Source of the DNA: Bacteroidales bacterium UBA4347
GTDB taxonomy: Bacteria > Bacteroidota > Bacteroidia > Bacteroidales > P3
Assembly: GCA_002394185.1 (NCBI GenBank)
Contig: DGTB01000198.1
Location: forward strand, 1-9,139
Direction of reading: 5' to 3'
Length of the DNA stretch: 9,139 bases
In this document: piece after piece, positions 1-5,862 of the stretch
How positions within the stretch are numbered: the first letter of the stretch is position 1
Layout: each line of letters starts with the position of its first letter
Position numbers and translations under genes: made by a program
Notes under the pieces: generated by a model
Told to the model about the DNA's origin: nothing
Seen by the model: the letters and a program-made list of their open reading frames with translations, nothing else
The model's database searches: none

Positions 1-24
1 AATAACACAATAACGCAATAACGC
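1..24. repeat. 8-bp tandem repeat upstream of the STAS gene
   Basis: Three consecutive octamers, AATAACAC, AATAACGC and AATAACGC, start at the first base of the window, and a fourth copy breaks down after AAT. The array probably continues upstream beyond the edge. It lies 14 bases before the STAS start codon, so it occupies the leader or promoter region. No consensus promoter is visible in the 37 bases available. Confidence 0.7.
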
Positions 25-37
25 AATCATTTTCGAT

Positions 38-340
38 ATGAACATCAACATCAAAGAACAGAATGGCGAACTCGTTACCCTCTTCGAGGGACGCCTCGAC
101 ACCGCCGCAGCACCCCAGGCCGAGAAAGACATCCAACCCCTGCTCGCCAGCAACGGACAAAACATCATGCTCGACTGCAACGCCCTGGAATACATCTCCT
201 CCAGCGGCCTGCGCCTCTTCCTTACGGTGCTCAAGAACACCAAGGCCAAAGGCGGTCATGTCTTCATCACCGGCATGAACAACGACATACGCAACGTCTT
301 CGCCATGACGGGCTTCACCAACCTCTTCGAATTCCGATAG
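38..340 (+). CDS. STAS-domain protein, anti-sigma factor antagonist type
   Basis: A 100-residue single-domain STAS protein of the SpoIIAA/RsbV type. Members bind an anti-sigma or other partner-switch kinase in the cytoplasm and are controlled by phosphorylation of a serine before the conserved glycine. Here the sequence reads LDCNALEYISSSGLRLFL at about residues 45-62. Ser55 aligns with the phosphorylated serine of SpoIIAA by the Ser-Ser-Gly pattern, and Gly57-Leu58 follows as in the family. The length is normal for a stand-alone STAS domain. The ATG at 38 is chosen because the protein aligns from its first beta strand; there is no clear Shine-Dalgarno, as is usual in Bacteroidetes. The stop is one base before the next gene, so the two are very likely co-transcribed. 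No kinase or PP2C phosphatase is visible in the window; a partner could lie upstream of base 1. The fold call is firm, the partner unknown. Confidence 0.9.
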   Translation: MNINIKEQNGELVTLFEGRLDTAAAPQAEKDIQPLLASNGQNIMLDCNALEYISSSGLRLFLTVLKNTKAKGGHVFITGMNNDIRNVFAMTGFTNLFEFR

Positions 341-341
341 G

Positions 342-1409
342 ATGGACGCCCACGGCGAAATGTTGCTCAACCAGTTCCGACAGCGGATTCCCCTGCTCGT
401 CGAGTTAGAGTCACTGGTGCTCTGCCGCTTAAAAGATGCCCTCGACCGGCAGCACATCGAGGTGACCGCCATCGACCACCGCATCAAAAAGGAGGACTCC
501 CTGGCCGGCAAGCTGGAACGCAAAGGGGCAAAGTACAAGTCGGTGGACGACATCACCGACCTGTTGGGACTGCGCGTCATCACATTCTACACCGACGACG
601 TCGACAAGGTGGCAGCACTCGTGGCACAGACCTTCGACATCGACTGGGGCAACTCCGTGGACAAACGCAAGCTGCACGAGCTGGACAGCTTCGGATACAA
701 TTCGCTCCACTATATCTGCCGCCTTCCCGCCGGCAGCGCCGACGAGGCCTTGTGCCATATCCCCTTCGAGATACAGATGCGCACCGCACTGCAGCACGTA
801 TGGTCCACCATCAACCACGACACCGGCTACAAGAGCGATGTGCAGATTCCACGCGAGTACTTGCGCCAGTTCGGCCGTCTGGCCGGGATGCTCGAATTAA
901 TTGACGATGAGTTCAGCCGCCTGCGCAACTCCTTGGCCGACTACCGCCGCAGAGTACAGAATCTGGTGGCTTCGGGACAGCTGGACGAGGTGTCGCTCAA
1001 TGCCGACACTTGGGAGAGCTACCTGCAAACGCGTCCCCTCGACCGTCTCAACCGCCGTATCGCCGCCGTCAACCAGGCCGAGATATTCCCCACCCCGCTG
1101 GGAGCGTTCCTCCCCGTACTCATAGCATTGCAGATGAGGACATTGGGCGATGTGCAAAGGTTCATCGACAGCAATGCCGACGATGCCTACCTGCTGGCGG
1201 TGTCCGAATTGGGCGTGACGGACCTCGACATCCTCACCGAGAGCGTGGGCCTGCAGAACCTCTGCATCGTACAGGCCCTGAAGATGGGCGGCGGTCGGCC
1301 CGCCATAGTGCGTATACTCGACGCCGTCAGCACCTTCGGCGACAACGAGGTGCTGGCGCAGTGCATCTACAACCACGCCTCGGCACTTCCGTTCATGAAT
1401 AACAAATAG
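342..1409 (+). CDS. RelA/SpoT-domain protein, putative synthetase-only (p)ppGpp synthetase
   Basis: A 355-residue protein with one RelA/SpoT nucleotidyltransferase domain at about residues 40-170. This domain transfers pyrophosphate from ATP to GDP or GTP to make the alarmone (p)ppGpp. Visible family residues include the ATP-side stretch HRIKKEDSLAGK (46-57), Asp73 in DLLGLRV, the GYNSLHY block (118-124), and Glu143 in FEIQMRT followed by HVWSTINHD (152-160). The aspartate and glutamate expected for catalysis are present. There is no N-terminal HD hydrolase domain and no TGS or ACT domain, so it resembles small alarmone synthetases rather than long Rel proteins. About 150 C-terminal residues (200-355), apparently helical, match nothing I recognise and are longer than in typical small synthetases. 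It starts 1 base after the STAS stop and ends 1 base before ung on the other strand. Related nucleotidyltransferases with other acceptors, such as tRNA or adenine nucleotides, cannot be excluded. Confidence 0.82.
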   Translation: MDAHGEMLLNQFRQRIPLLVELESLVLCRLKDALDRQHIEVTAIDHRIKKEDSLAGKLERKGAKYKSVDDITDLLGLRVITFYTDDVDKVAALVAQTFDIDWGNSVDKRKLHELDSFGYNSLHYICRLPAGSADEALCHIPFEIQMRTALQHVWSTINHDTGYKSDVQIPREYLRQFGRLAGMLELIDDEFSRLRNSLADYRRRVQNLVASGQLDEVSLNADTWESYLQTRPLDRLNRRIAAVNQAEIFPTPLGAFLPVLIALQMRTLGDVQRFIDSNADDAYLLAVSELGVTDLDILTESVGLQNLCIVQALKMGGGRPAIVRILDAVSTFGDNEVLAQCIYNHASALPFMNNK

Positions 1410-1410
1410 A

Positions 1411-2088
1411 TTACCTTATCCTCGTCCAGTCAATAGGCTCCTGCCCCTGCTGTACCAGCAGGTTGTTGCACTGCGAGAAATGATGACATCCGAAAAAACC
1501 CCTGTAGGCCGACAACGGCGAGGGGTGCGGAGCCGTCAGCACATGGTGTTTCGTCTGGTCAATCAGTGCTTTCTTGGCGATGGCGTAGCTGCCCCACAGC
1601 AGGAAGACGATGCCGTTGCGACGTTGCGAGAGGGCCTGGATGGCGGCGTCGGTGAAGGTCTCCCAACCGTGGCGTTGATGGCTGCCGGCCTGGTGGGCAC
1701 GTACCGTGAGGGTGGCGTTGAGCAACAGCACCCCCTGGTCGGCCCAGCCACGGAGGTCGCCCTTGTCCTTGGGGATGGCGGTGCCGAGGTCGTTATTGAT
1801 TTCCTGTATGATATTCACCAGCGACGGCGGCACAGCGATGCCGTCGGGAACCGAGAAACATAGTCCCATGGCCTGCCCCGGCTCGTGGTAGGGGTCTTGA
1901 CCCAGGATGACAACCTTTACTTTGTCGAAGGGAGTATGGTCGAACGCCGCGAAGATGTCGCCGCCCTTGGGGTAGCAGGTGTACTGACTCCGCTCGGCTA
2001 CAAGGAACTCCTTCAGCTGCGCAAAATACGGCGCCTCAAACTGCGACCGCAGCACCTCGTACCAACTGGAATCAATCTTTACTGACAT
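1411..2088 (-). CDS. ung: Uracil-DNA glycosylase, family 1
   Basis: A 225-residue family 1 uracil-DNA glycosylase, which removes uracil from DNA and starts base excision repair. The water-activating motif GQDPYH is at residues 63-68 with catalytic Asp65. VPPSLVNI follows at 86-93. The uracil-binding asparagine is Asn124 in LLLNATLTVR, and the HPSPLSA loop is at 188-194 with catalytic His188. Length is normal for the family, and the ATG at 2088 gives the expected N-terminus. It is the last gene of the minus-strand block and is separated from the MBL-fold gene by the 556-bp GxxExxY islet, whose left end lies 10 bases upstream of the start codon. It converges on the RelA/SpoT gene with a single base between the stops. 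No consensus promoter was found directly upstream, so it may rely on read-through or on the islet end. Confidence 0.97.
   Translation of the reverse strand: MSVKIDSSWYEVLRSQFEAPYFAQLKEFLVAERSQYTCYPKGGDIFAAFDHTPFDKVKVVILGQDPYHEPGQAMGLCFSVPDGIAVPPSLVNIIQEINNDLGTAIPKDKGDLRGWADQGVLLLNATLTVRAHQAGSHQRHGWETFTDAAIQALSQRRNGIVFLLWGSYAIAKKALIDQTKHHVLTAPHPSPLSAYRGFFGCHHFSQCNNLLVQQGQEPIDWTRIR
1446..1462. terminator. Possible hairpin at the convergent gene junction
   Basis: CCTGCTG, a TAC loop and CAGCAGG form a perfect 7-bp stem with a 3-base loop, 37 bases past the RelA/SpoT stop and inside the 3' end of ung. With only 1 base between the convergent stops, any terminator for the plus-strand unit must sit inside ung. 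There is no T-run after the stem, so intrinsic termination is doubtful and the hairpin may be a coding coincidence. Confidence 0.2.
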
Positions 2089-2098
2089 ATTTTTGTTT

Positions 2099-2168
2099 TA
2101 ACGGCTAATTATGCTAATTTGGCGAATTGCATGCGTGAACTGATTGCTTGCGAATTACTCGAATTCCA
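2099..2168 (+). repeat. Left terminal inverted repeat of the GxxExxY islet
   Basis: Starts TAACGGC, then carries 9-base units of core CKAATT plus three variable bases at 2105 (CTAATTATG), 2114 (CTAATTTGG) and 2123 (CGAATTGCA). After a less regular stretch come CTGATTGCT at 2140, CGAATTACT at 2151 and CGAATTCCA at 2160. The repeat ends 10 bases before the GxxExxY stop codon and lies directly upstream of ung. Confidence 0.65.
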
Positions 2169-2178
2169 GGCGCATACC

Positions 2179-2586
2179 TTATCTCCACTTTTTACTGGAT
2201 GGAACGCGTTGAAAGTCAATTGAGGATAATCCAAAGTTAATTAAAATACCAAGATCCATTCTGCTTGCCCTAAGGTAGTTGTATATCTGAGCATAATGCT
2301 CATCCGTAAATTCCTTCACGGCTTTCAGCTCAAGGATGATTTTGTCGTAGCAGATAAAGTCAACTCTAAATGTTTTTGAAAGAGCGGACCCTTTGTAGTT
2401 AATGTTGAGCTCTTTCTCCCGTTCGAAAGGGATGCCTCTCAGTGTAAATTCTTTTTCAAGTGCTTCTTGGTAAACTGGTTCCACGAATCCACAACCCAAC
2501 AATCGGTGTACCTCCATGGCAGCCCCAATGATTTTGTACGATTCCTCCTTAAAAAGCAGAACTCCTTCGTAAACTTTAGTTTCCAT
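2179..2586 (-). CDS. GxxExxY protein (PDDEXK_3 family)
   Basis: A 135-residue protein of the GxxExxY family, which has a PDDEXK nuclease-like fold and no settled function. The naming motif is GFVEPVY at residues 33-39. A nuclease-type core is visible as RVDFICYDKIILELK at about 74-88, giving Asp76 and Glu86-x-Lys88 in the usual spacing. The C-terminal part has the typical YAQIYNYLRAS helix and GILINFG strand (about 98-119), so the protein looks full length. The gene is clearly richer in A+T than its neighbours, and its start and stop are tightly framed by the inverted-repeat ends of the islet. This suggests a cargo gene acquired separately from the operon around it. Whether it cuts or binds nucleic acid, or acts on the repeats flanking it, cannot be told from sequence. 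Confidence 0.9.
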   Translation of the reverse strand: METKVYEGVLLFKEESYKIIGAAMEVHRLLGCGFVEPVYQEALEKEFTLRGIPFEREKELNINYKGSALSKTFRVDFICYDKIILELKAVKEFTDEHYAQIYNYLRASRMDLGILINFGLSSIDFQRVPSSKKWR

Positions 2587-2654
2587 ATAATTAGAGTAAT
2601 CAGCCTTAAATTGTCCTGCGTAGCAATTAGTTTAATTCGTTAAATTCGCCGTTA
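2587..2654 (-). repeat. Right terminal inverted repeat of the GxxExxY islet
   Basis: Read on the minus strand from 2654 it begins TAACGGC, then CGAATTTAA (2648-2640), CGAATTAAA (2639-2631) and CTAATTGCT (2630-2622). After a less regular stretch come CTGATTACT (2603-2595) and CTAATTATA (2594-2586), the last running into the GxxExxY start codon. The outermost TAA is also the stop codon of the MBL-fold gene. The order of units mirrors the left end. Confidence 0.65.
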
Positions 2655-3308
2655 GATTAAGAAGGAGTTATATTTGCGTTCCTTGCCAATCTGGCTCTCG
2701 ATGCCGTGGCCGGGAAGCACCGTGTAGTCGTCTGGAAGGGTCAGCACACGGGTCTTCAGCTTGTCGATGAGCGTAGCGTAGTCGCCACCGGGGAGGTCGG
2801 TGCGGCCGATGCTGAAATGGAACAGCGCATCGCCGGTGATGACGGCCTTGTCGGAGGCCACCACGAAGCACATGCTCCCAGGGCAATGGCCGGGCACATA
2901 GCGGCATTCCACATCCAAGCCACCCACTTTCAGCACCTCGCCATCCTCAATCTCGACAACATCGAGGTCCTCCATATTGTCCACGGCGAAGCCCATGATG
3001 GCTCCGTAGGCCTCGGCCTGACGCAAGAGTTTGCGACCGTCGCGGTGCATGGTGACAGGCACCTTGAAATGCTCGCATACCTGCCGCAAACCTGCTATGT
3101 GGTCCACATGGGCATGGGTGAGGAGTACCATCGTCGGCGTAAGACGCTGCTCGTCGAGGTACTGTAGCAGCTGCGAGTCCTCAAACGAAGCCTCGCAGGC
3201 TGGATCCACAATGGCACACTGCCGCATTTCCCCCACCGTGGGGACACGGTCGTCGAAGACAACGTAGCAGTTCACCTCGTAGTGGTTGAATGTAAATCGT
3301 TTAATCAT
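2652..3308 (-). CDS. MBL-fold metallo-hydrolase, glyoxalase II-like
   Basis: A 218-residue metallo-beta-lactamase-fold hydrolase with a complete dinuclear metal site: THAHVDH (64-70, giving His65, His67, Asp69, His70), His141 in PGHCPGS, Asp160 in TGDALF and His201 in LPGHG. The block FSIGRTDLPGGD (165-176) is typical of the glyoxalase II-like subgroup that hydrolyses thioesters such as S-acylglutathione analogues. The real substrate is unknown. The ATG at 3308 is preferred over a TTG at 3335 because the family begins close to the first beta strand (MIKRFTFNHYEVNCYVV). A weak promoter-like CAAAGATT at 3333-3340 (minus-strand AATCTTTG, one mismatch to TAnnTTTG) overlaps that upstream option. 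The gene follows lysS by 30 bases and is probably co-transcribed with it. Its stop codon is made by the outer end of the neighbouring islet repeat. Confidence 0.9.
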   Translation of the reverse strand: MIKRFTFNHYEVNCYVVFDDRVPTVGEMRQCAIVDPACEASFEDSQLLQYLDEQRLTPTMVLLTHAHVDHIAGLRQVCEHFKVPVTMHRDGRKLLRQAEAYGAIMGFAVDNMEDLDVVEIEDGEVLKVGGLDVECRYVPGHCPGSMCFVVASDKAVITGDALFHFSIGRTDLPGGDYATLIDKLKTRVLTLPDDYTVLPGHGIESQIGKERKYNSFLI

Positions 3309-3338
3309 TTCCTTGCGCTTTAATCCATGCTGCAAAGA

Positions 3339-5063
3339 TTACCCGTTCAGCCAGGCGTCGAACTGTTCGCGCTTGAGGGCGGGGATGTCGAGTTTGAGCT
3401 TCTTGCGGAGGCCGCCAAGGTCGTTGAAGAGCTTGTTGGGGTTGGCCTCGCAGAGCTGGGCGAAGTTCTTCACGCCGGCCTTGGCCAGCACGGGCAGCCA
3501 GGCCTCGTCGACACCGTGGGCGGTGAGGTCGGAGGTCTCCTCCTCGGCGCCCTTGGCCTGCACTTCGGGCTTCATCTGGGGGAAGAGGAGCACGTCCTGG
3601 ATGCTCTGGGCGCCGGTCATCATCATCACCAGGCGGTCGATGCCGATGCCCATGCCGGAGGTCGGAGGCATGCCGTACTCCAGCGCACGCACGAAGTCCA
3701 TATCGATGAACATGGCCTCGTCGTCGCCCTTCTCGCTCAGGCGCAACTGCTCCTGGAAGCGGCCCAGCTGGTCGATGGGGTCGTTGAGCTCGGAGTAGGC
3801 GTTGGCCAGCTCCTTGCCACAGACGAAGAGCTCGAAGCGCTCGGTGAGCTCGGGGTTGTCACGGTGGCGCTTGCAGAGGGGCGACATCTCGATGGGGTAG
3901 TCGGTGACGAAGGTAGGCTGGATGAGCTTGCCTTCGCACTTCTCGCCGAAGATGGCGTCGATGAGCTTGCCCTTGCCCATGGTAGCGTCGGTCTCCACGC
4001 CGAGGCGCTTGCAGGCCTCGCGCAGCTCGTCCTCGCTCATCGGGGCCACGTCGACGCCGGTCTCTTCCTTGATGAGTTGACACATCGGGGCACGGCGGAA
4101 GGGGGGCTTGAAATCAATCTCGTTGCCCCACACGTTGACCTTCGTGTCGCCATGCAGCGTCTTGGCAATGCGCTCCAGCATGTTTTCCGTGAAGGTCATC
4201 ATCCAGTTGTAGTCCTTGTAGGGCACGTAGATCTCCATGGCCGTGAACTCGGGGTTGTGGGTGCGGTCCATGCCCTCGTTGCGGAAGTTGCGGCTGAACT
4301 CATACACGCCGGGGAAACCGCCGACAATCAATCTCTTCAGGTACAGCTCATTGGCGATGCGCAGGTAGAGGTCTATGTCCAGCGCGTTATGGTGCGTCAC
4401 GAAGGGACGCGCGGCGGCGCCACCAGGGATGCTCTGCAGCACGGGGGTGTCCACCTCCAGGTAGCCCTGCTCGTTGAAGTAGTTGCGCATGGTGTTCACT
4501 ATCTGGGCCCTCTGCACGAAGGTTTCGCGCACCTGCGGGTTGACTATGAGATCCACATAGCGCTGGCGGTAGCGCAGCTCGGGGTCGCTGAAAGCGTCGT
4601 AGACCACGCCGTCCTTCTCCTTGACGATGGGCAGCGGGCGCAGGCTCTTGCTGAGCACCGTGAGGCTCTTCACATGGATGGAGGTCTCGCCCATCTGGGT
4701 GACAAACACATAGCCCGTCACACCGATGATGTCGCCGATATCAAGCAGACGCTTGAAGACGGTGTTGTAGAGGGTCTTGTCCTCGCCGGGGCATATCTCG
4801 TCGCGCTTGACGTAGAGCTGTATGCGACCATAGCTGTCCTGCAGCTCCACAAACGAGGCGGCGCCCATGATGCGGCGGCTCATGATGCGGCCGGCGATGC
4901 TCACGTTCTGGAACAGCGTGTTGTCCTTCGGGAACTGTTCCAGTATCTCGTTGCTCTTAGCGTTGACCTCGTAGAGGGCTGCGGGGTAGGGGTTGATGCC
5001 CAGCTTCTTCAATTCTGCCAGCGAATTGCGGCGTATCTGTTCTTGCTCAGTAAGTTCTGCCAT
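3339..5063 (-). CDS. lysS: Lysyl-tRNA synthetase, class II
   Basis: A 574-residue class II lysyl-tRNA synthetase, which charges tRNA-Lys with lysine in the cytoplasm. The N-terminal OB-fold anticodon-binding domain spans about residues 53-140. The catalytic core follows with motif 2 as RNFRNEGMDRTHNPEF (258-273) and motif 3 as GMGIGIDRLVMM (470-481). KELANAYSELNDP (417-429) is also characteristic of the lysine enzyme. The last 70 or so residues (about 505-574) extend past the normal end at motif 3; such tails occur in Bacteroidetes LysRS. This one reads like a small helical domain, from DEAWLPVLAKAGV to the C-terminus. The start is the ATG at 5063, 33 bases after the toxin-like gene. No consensus promoter was found in that gap or in the toxin gene, so expression from the promoter near 5716-5746 is likely. 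Confidence 0.97.
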   Translation of the reverse strand: MAELTEQEQIRRNSLAELKKLGINPYPAALYEVNAKSNEILEQFPKDNTLFQNVSIAGRIMSRRIMGAASFVELQDSYGRIQLYVKRDEICPGEDKTLYNTVFKRLLDIGDIIGVTGYVFVTQMGETSIHVKSLTVLSKSLRPLPIVKEKDGVVYDAFSDPELRYRQRYVDLIVNPQVRETFVQRAQIVNTMRNYFNEQGYLEVDTPVLQSIPGGAAARPFVTHHNALDIDLYLRIANELYLKRLIVGGFPGVYEFSRNFRNEGMDRTHNPEFTAMEIYVPYKDYNWMMTFTENMLERIAKTLHGDTKVNVWGNEIDFKPPFRRAPMCQLIKEETGVDVAPMSEDELREACKRLGVETDATMGKGKLIDAIFGEKCEGKLIQPTFVTDYPIEMSPLCKRHRDNPELTERFELFVCGKELANAYSELNDPIDQLGRFQEQLRLSEKGDDEAMFIDMDFVRALEYGMPPTSGMGIGIDRLVMMMTGAQSIQDVLLFPQMKPEVQAKGAEEETSDLTAHGVDEAWLPVLAKAGVKNFAQLCEANPNKLFNDLGGLRKKLKLDIPALKREQFDAWLNG

Positions 5064-5096
5064 GATTATGTGTGTCTGTTTGTTTTGCGTTTGTGA

Positions 5097-5435
5097 TTAT
5101 TGTTTTCTTGCCTCGGCGACGAGCCATTTGATGTATTCGTCCGAGACGTTGTCTATCTCGTTTTTGTCGTATATTGTCAGGAGGGTCACCTCGGCGTCGT
5201 CGCTCACCAGCACGTTGAGTGTCAGCACGCGGGCGCCACCGCTTTTGCCTTCGCCCTTCGAGGCGATGGTCATGCGCACCTTGCGCACTCCGCCACCCAG
5301 GTCGGCTCCTTGATTGGGGTTTTCTTTCAGCGCTTTGCTGAAAGAAAGGTAGTCTGTGGCCAATGATTTGTATTTCTTTGCGAGTTGCTTGAACCTACGG
5401 TTGAACTCTTCAGAAGGGATTATTTTCACGTTCAT
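5097..5435 (-). CDS. RelE/ParE-family toxin-like protein
   Basis: A 112-residue protein resembling RelE/ParE-superfamily toxins, which commonly cleave mRNA at the ribosome (RelE type) or inhibit gyrase (ParE type). It has the N-terminal helix FNRRFKQLAKKYKSL (11-25) and the basic central stretch GGGVRKVRMTIASKGEGKSG (47-66). The closing strand and acidic tail LLTIYDKNEIDNVSDEYI (85-102) is seen in HigB/RelE-like Bacteroidetes proteins. Many basic residues remain (Arg51, Lys52, Arg54, Lys60, Lys64), so it may be active; I cannot tell RelE-like from ParE-like activity. Its ATG overlaps the stop of the upstream gene (ATGA), implying translational coupling with the antitoxin-like protein. It lies 33 bases before lysS, an unusual place for a toxin because the genes probably share a transcript. 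Confidence 0.8.
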   Translation of the reverse strand: MNVKIIPSEEFNRRFKQLAKKYKSLATDYLSFSKALKENPNQGADLGGGVRKVRMTIASKGEGKSGGARVLTLNVLVSDDAEVTLLTIYDKNEIDNVSDEYIKWLVAEARKQ

Positions 5436-5686
5436 AGCAGTCCGTCATCCTTTAGTCCCTGTAAGAATTGTTCTTCGGTCATCATGGTGGTCTCGCCCCG
5501 CTGCGCGCGTTTCACTTCGTCGAAAGCGCGGTAGAGCGACTCCTTGACAAAAGCCTGCTGGCGCAGGGTCTCGGGGTCTTCCACCGGCGGCTCCAGCAGC
5601 TTGCCGGCAAGCCACTCGCGCTCGTCCTGCTTGAGTGCCATGCCCTGAATGTACATCCAGAGGTTGTTGAGTTCTAATGTGGACAT
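5432..5686 (-). CDS. Antitoxin-like partner of the RelE/ParE-family protein
   Basis: An 84-residue acidic protein, not assigned to a named family by eye. It begins MSTLELNNLWMYIQGMALKQ and has a second helix EREWLAGKLLEP (22-33). It ends in RAFDEVKRAQRGETTMMTEEQFLQGL (53-78), the shape of a toxin-binding antitoxin tail. Its position first in a two-gene unit, the 4-base ATGA overlap with the toxin-like gene and its size all support the antitoxin role. No helix-turn-helix or ribbon-helix-helix motif is plain; if it represses its own promoter, the DNA contact must come from the N-terminal half or the complex. The promoter at 5716-5746 places the likely transcript start about 23 bases upstream of the ATG. 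Confidence 0.72.
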   Translation of the reverse strand: MSTLELNNLWMYIQGMALKQDEREWLAGKLLEPPVEDPETLRQQAFVKESLYRAFDEVKRAQRGETTMMTEEQFLQGLKDDGLL

Positions 5687-5715
5687 TGTCTGTTGCTTTT
5701 TTTTATTTCACGGTG

Positions 5716-5746
5716 CAAAGATACATACTTTTTGCCACGTGGCAAA
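5716..5746 (-). promoter_or_regulatory. Bacteroidetes-type promoter of the toxin-antitoxin/lysS block
   Basis: On the minus strand, TTTG (5746-5743) is followed by a 19-bp spacer and TATCTTTG (5723-5716). This fits the -33/-7 consensus of the Bacteroidetes primary sigma factor (TTTG and TAnnTTTG). It is the only full match found upstream of the minus-strand block that runs to ung. The inferred start of transcription is near 5709. Confidence 0.8.
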
Positions 5747-5747
5747 A
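5730..5747. promoter_or_regulatory. 18-bp perfect palindrome, candidate operator
   Basis: TTTTGCCACGTGGCAAAA is a perfect palindrome centred between 5738 and 5739. It covers the -33 element and most of the spacer of the promoter above, so a bound protein would block RNA polymerase. Type II toxin-antitoxin complexes often autoregulate from such sites. That role is inferred. Confidence 0.6.
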
Positions 5748-5770
5748 TTTATTTTTTTTCATCCATATCG

Positions 5771-5854
5771 CCATCGGGTTGTCCAGCAGCGTGGCCTTCA
5801 GGTCACGCAACCCCATCGGGTTGTCCCGCGGCGTGGCCTTCAGGTCACGCACCC
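5771..5854. repeat. Two tandem 42-bp hairpin-forming repeats
   Basis: Units 5771-5812 and 5813-5854 differ at 3 of 42 positions. Each contains an 8-bp stem (GCGTGGCC, loop TTCA, GGTCACGC, with one G-T pair) at 5789-5808 and 5831-5850. At the junction CAACCC, loop CATC and GGGTTG (5808-5823) give a further 6-bp stem that competes with them. The pair lies just after the NlpC/P60 stop and upstream of the antitoxin promoter. There is no T-run, so it is not a simple terminator. Confidence 0.85.
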
Positions 5855-5862
5855 CCAAAAAA

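Larger units (their letters stand above)
2099..2654. mobile_element. Candidate small mobile element carrying a GxxExxY gene
   Basis: A 556-bp AT-rich islet sits between the MBL-fold gene and ung. Both ends begin TAACGGC reading inwards. The first 32 bases of the two ends match ungapped at 23 positions, and looser similarity runs to about 69 bases. The only gene inside is the GxxExxY protein. Two 60-base lines counted by hand within it are 35% and 42% G+C, well below the flanking genes. Without it, ung would start about 10 bases after the MBL-fold stop, consistent with insertion between two genes of one operon. No target duplication is obvious at the edges and no transposase is present, so mobility is inferred, not shown. 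Confidence 0.5.

Noticed and set aside
2089..2178. A dedicated promoter for ung
   Set aside because: No TAnnTTTG box was found on the minus strand here; the region is explained by the islet end.
3309..3335. A TTG start extending the MBL-fold protein by 9 residues
   Set aside because: The ATG at 3308 places the first beta strand at the N-terminus as in the family, and the extension overlaps a promoter-like sequence.
3327..5096. An open frame of 589 codons on the plus strand covering all of lysS
   Set aside because: Its product is a low-complexity run of Leu, Val, Ala, Gly, His and Glu with no family resemblance, as expected opposite a G+C-rich gene whose real product is a full-motif LysRS.
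5771..5854. CRISPR array
   Set aside because: There are only two directly abutting units with no spacers and no cas gene in the window.
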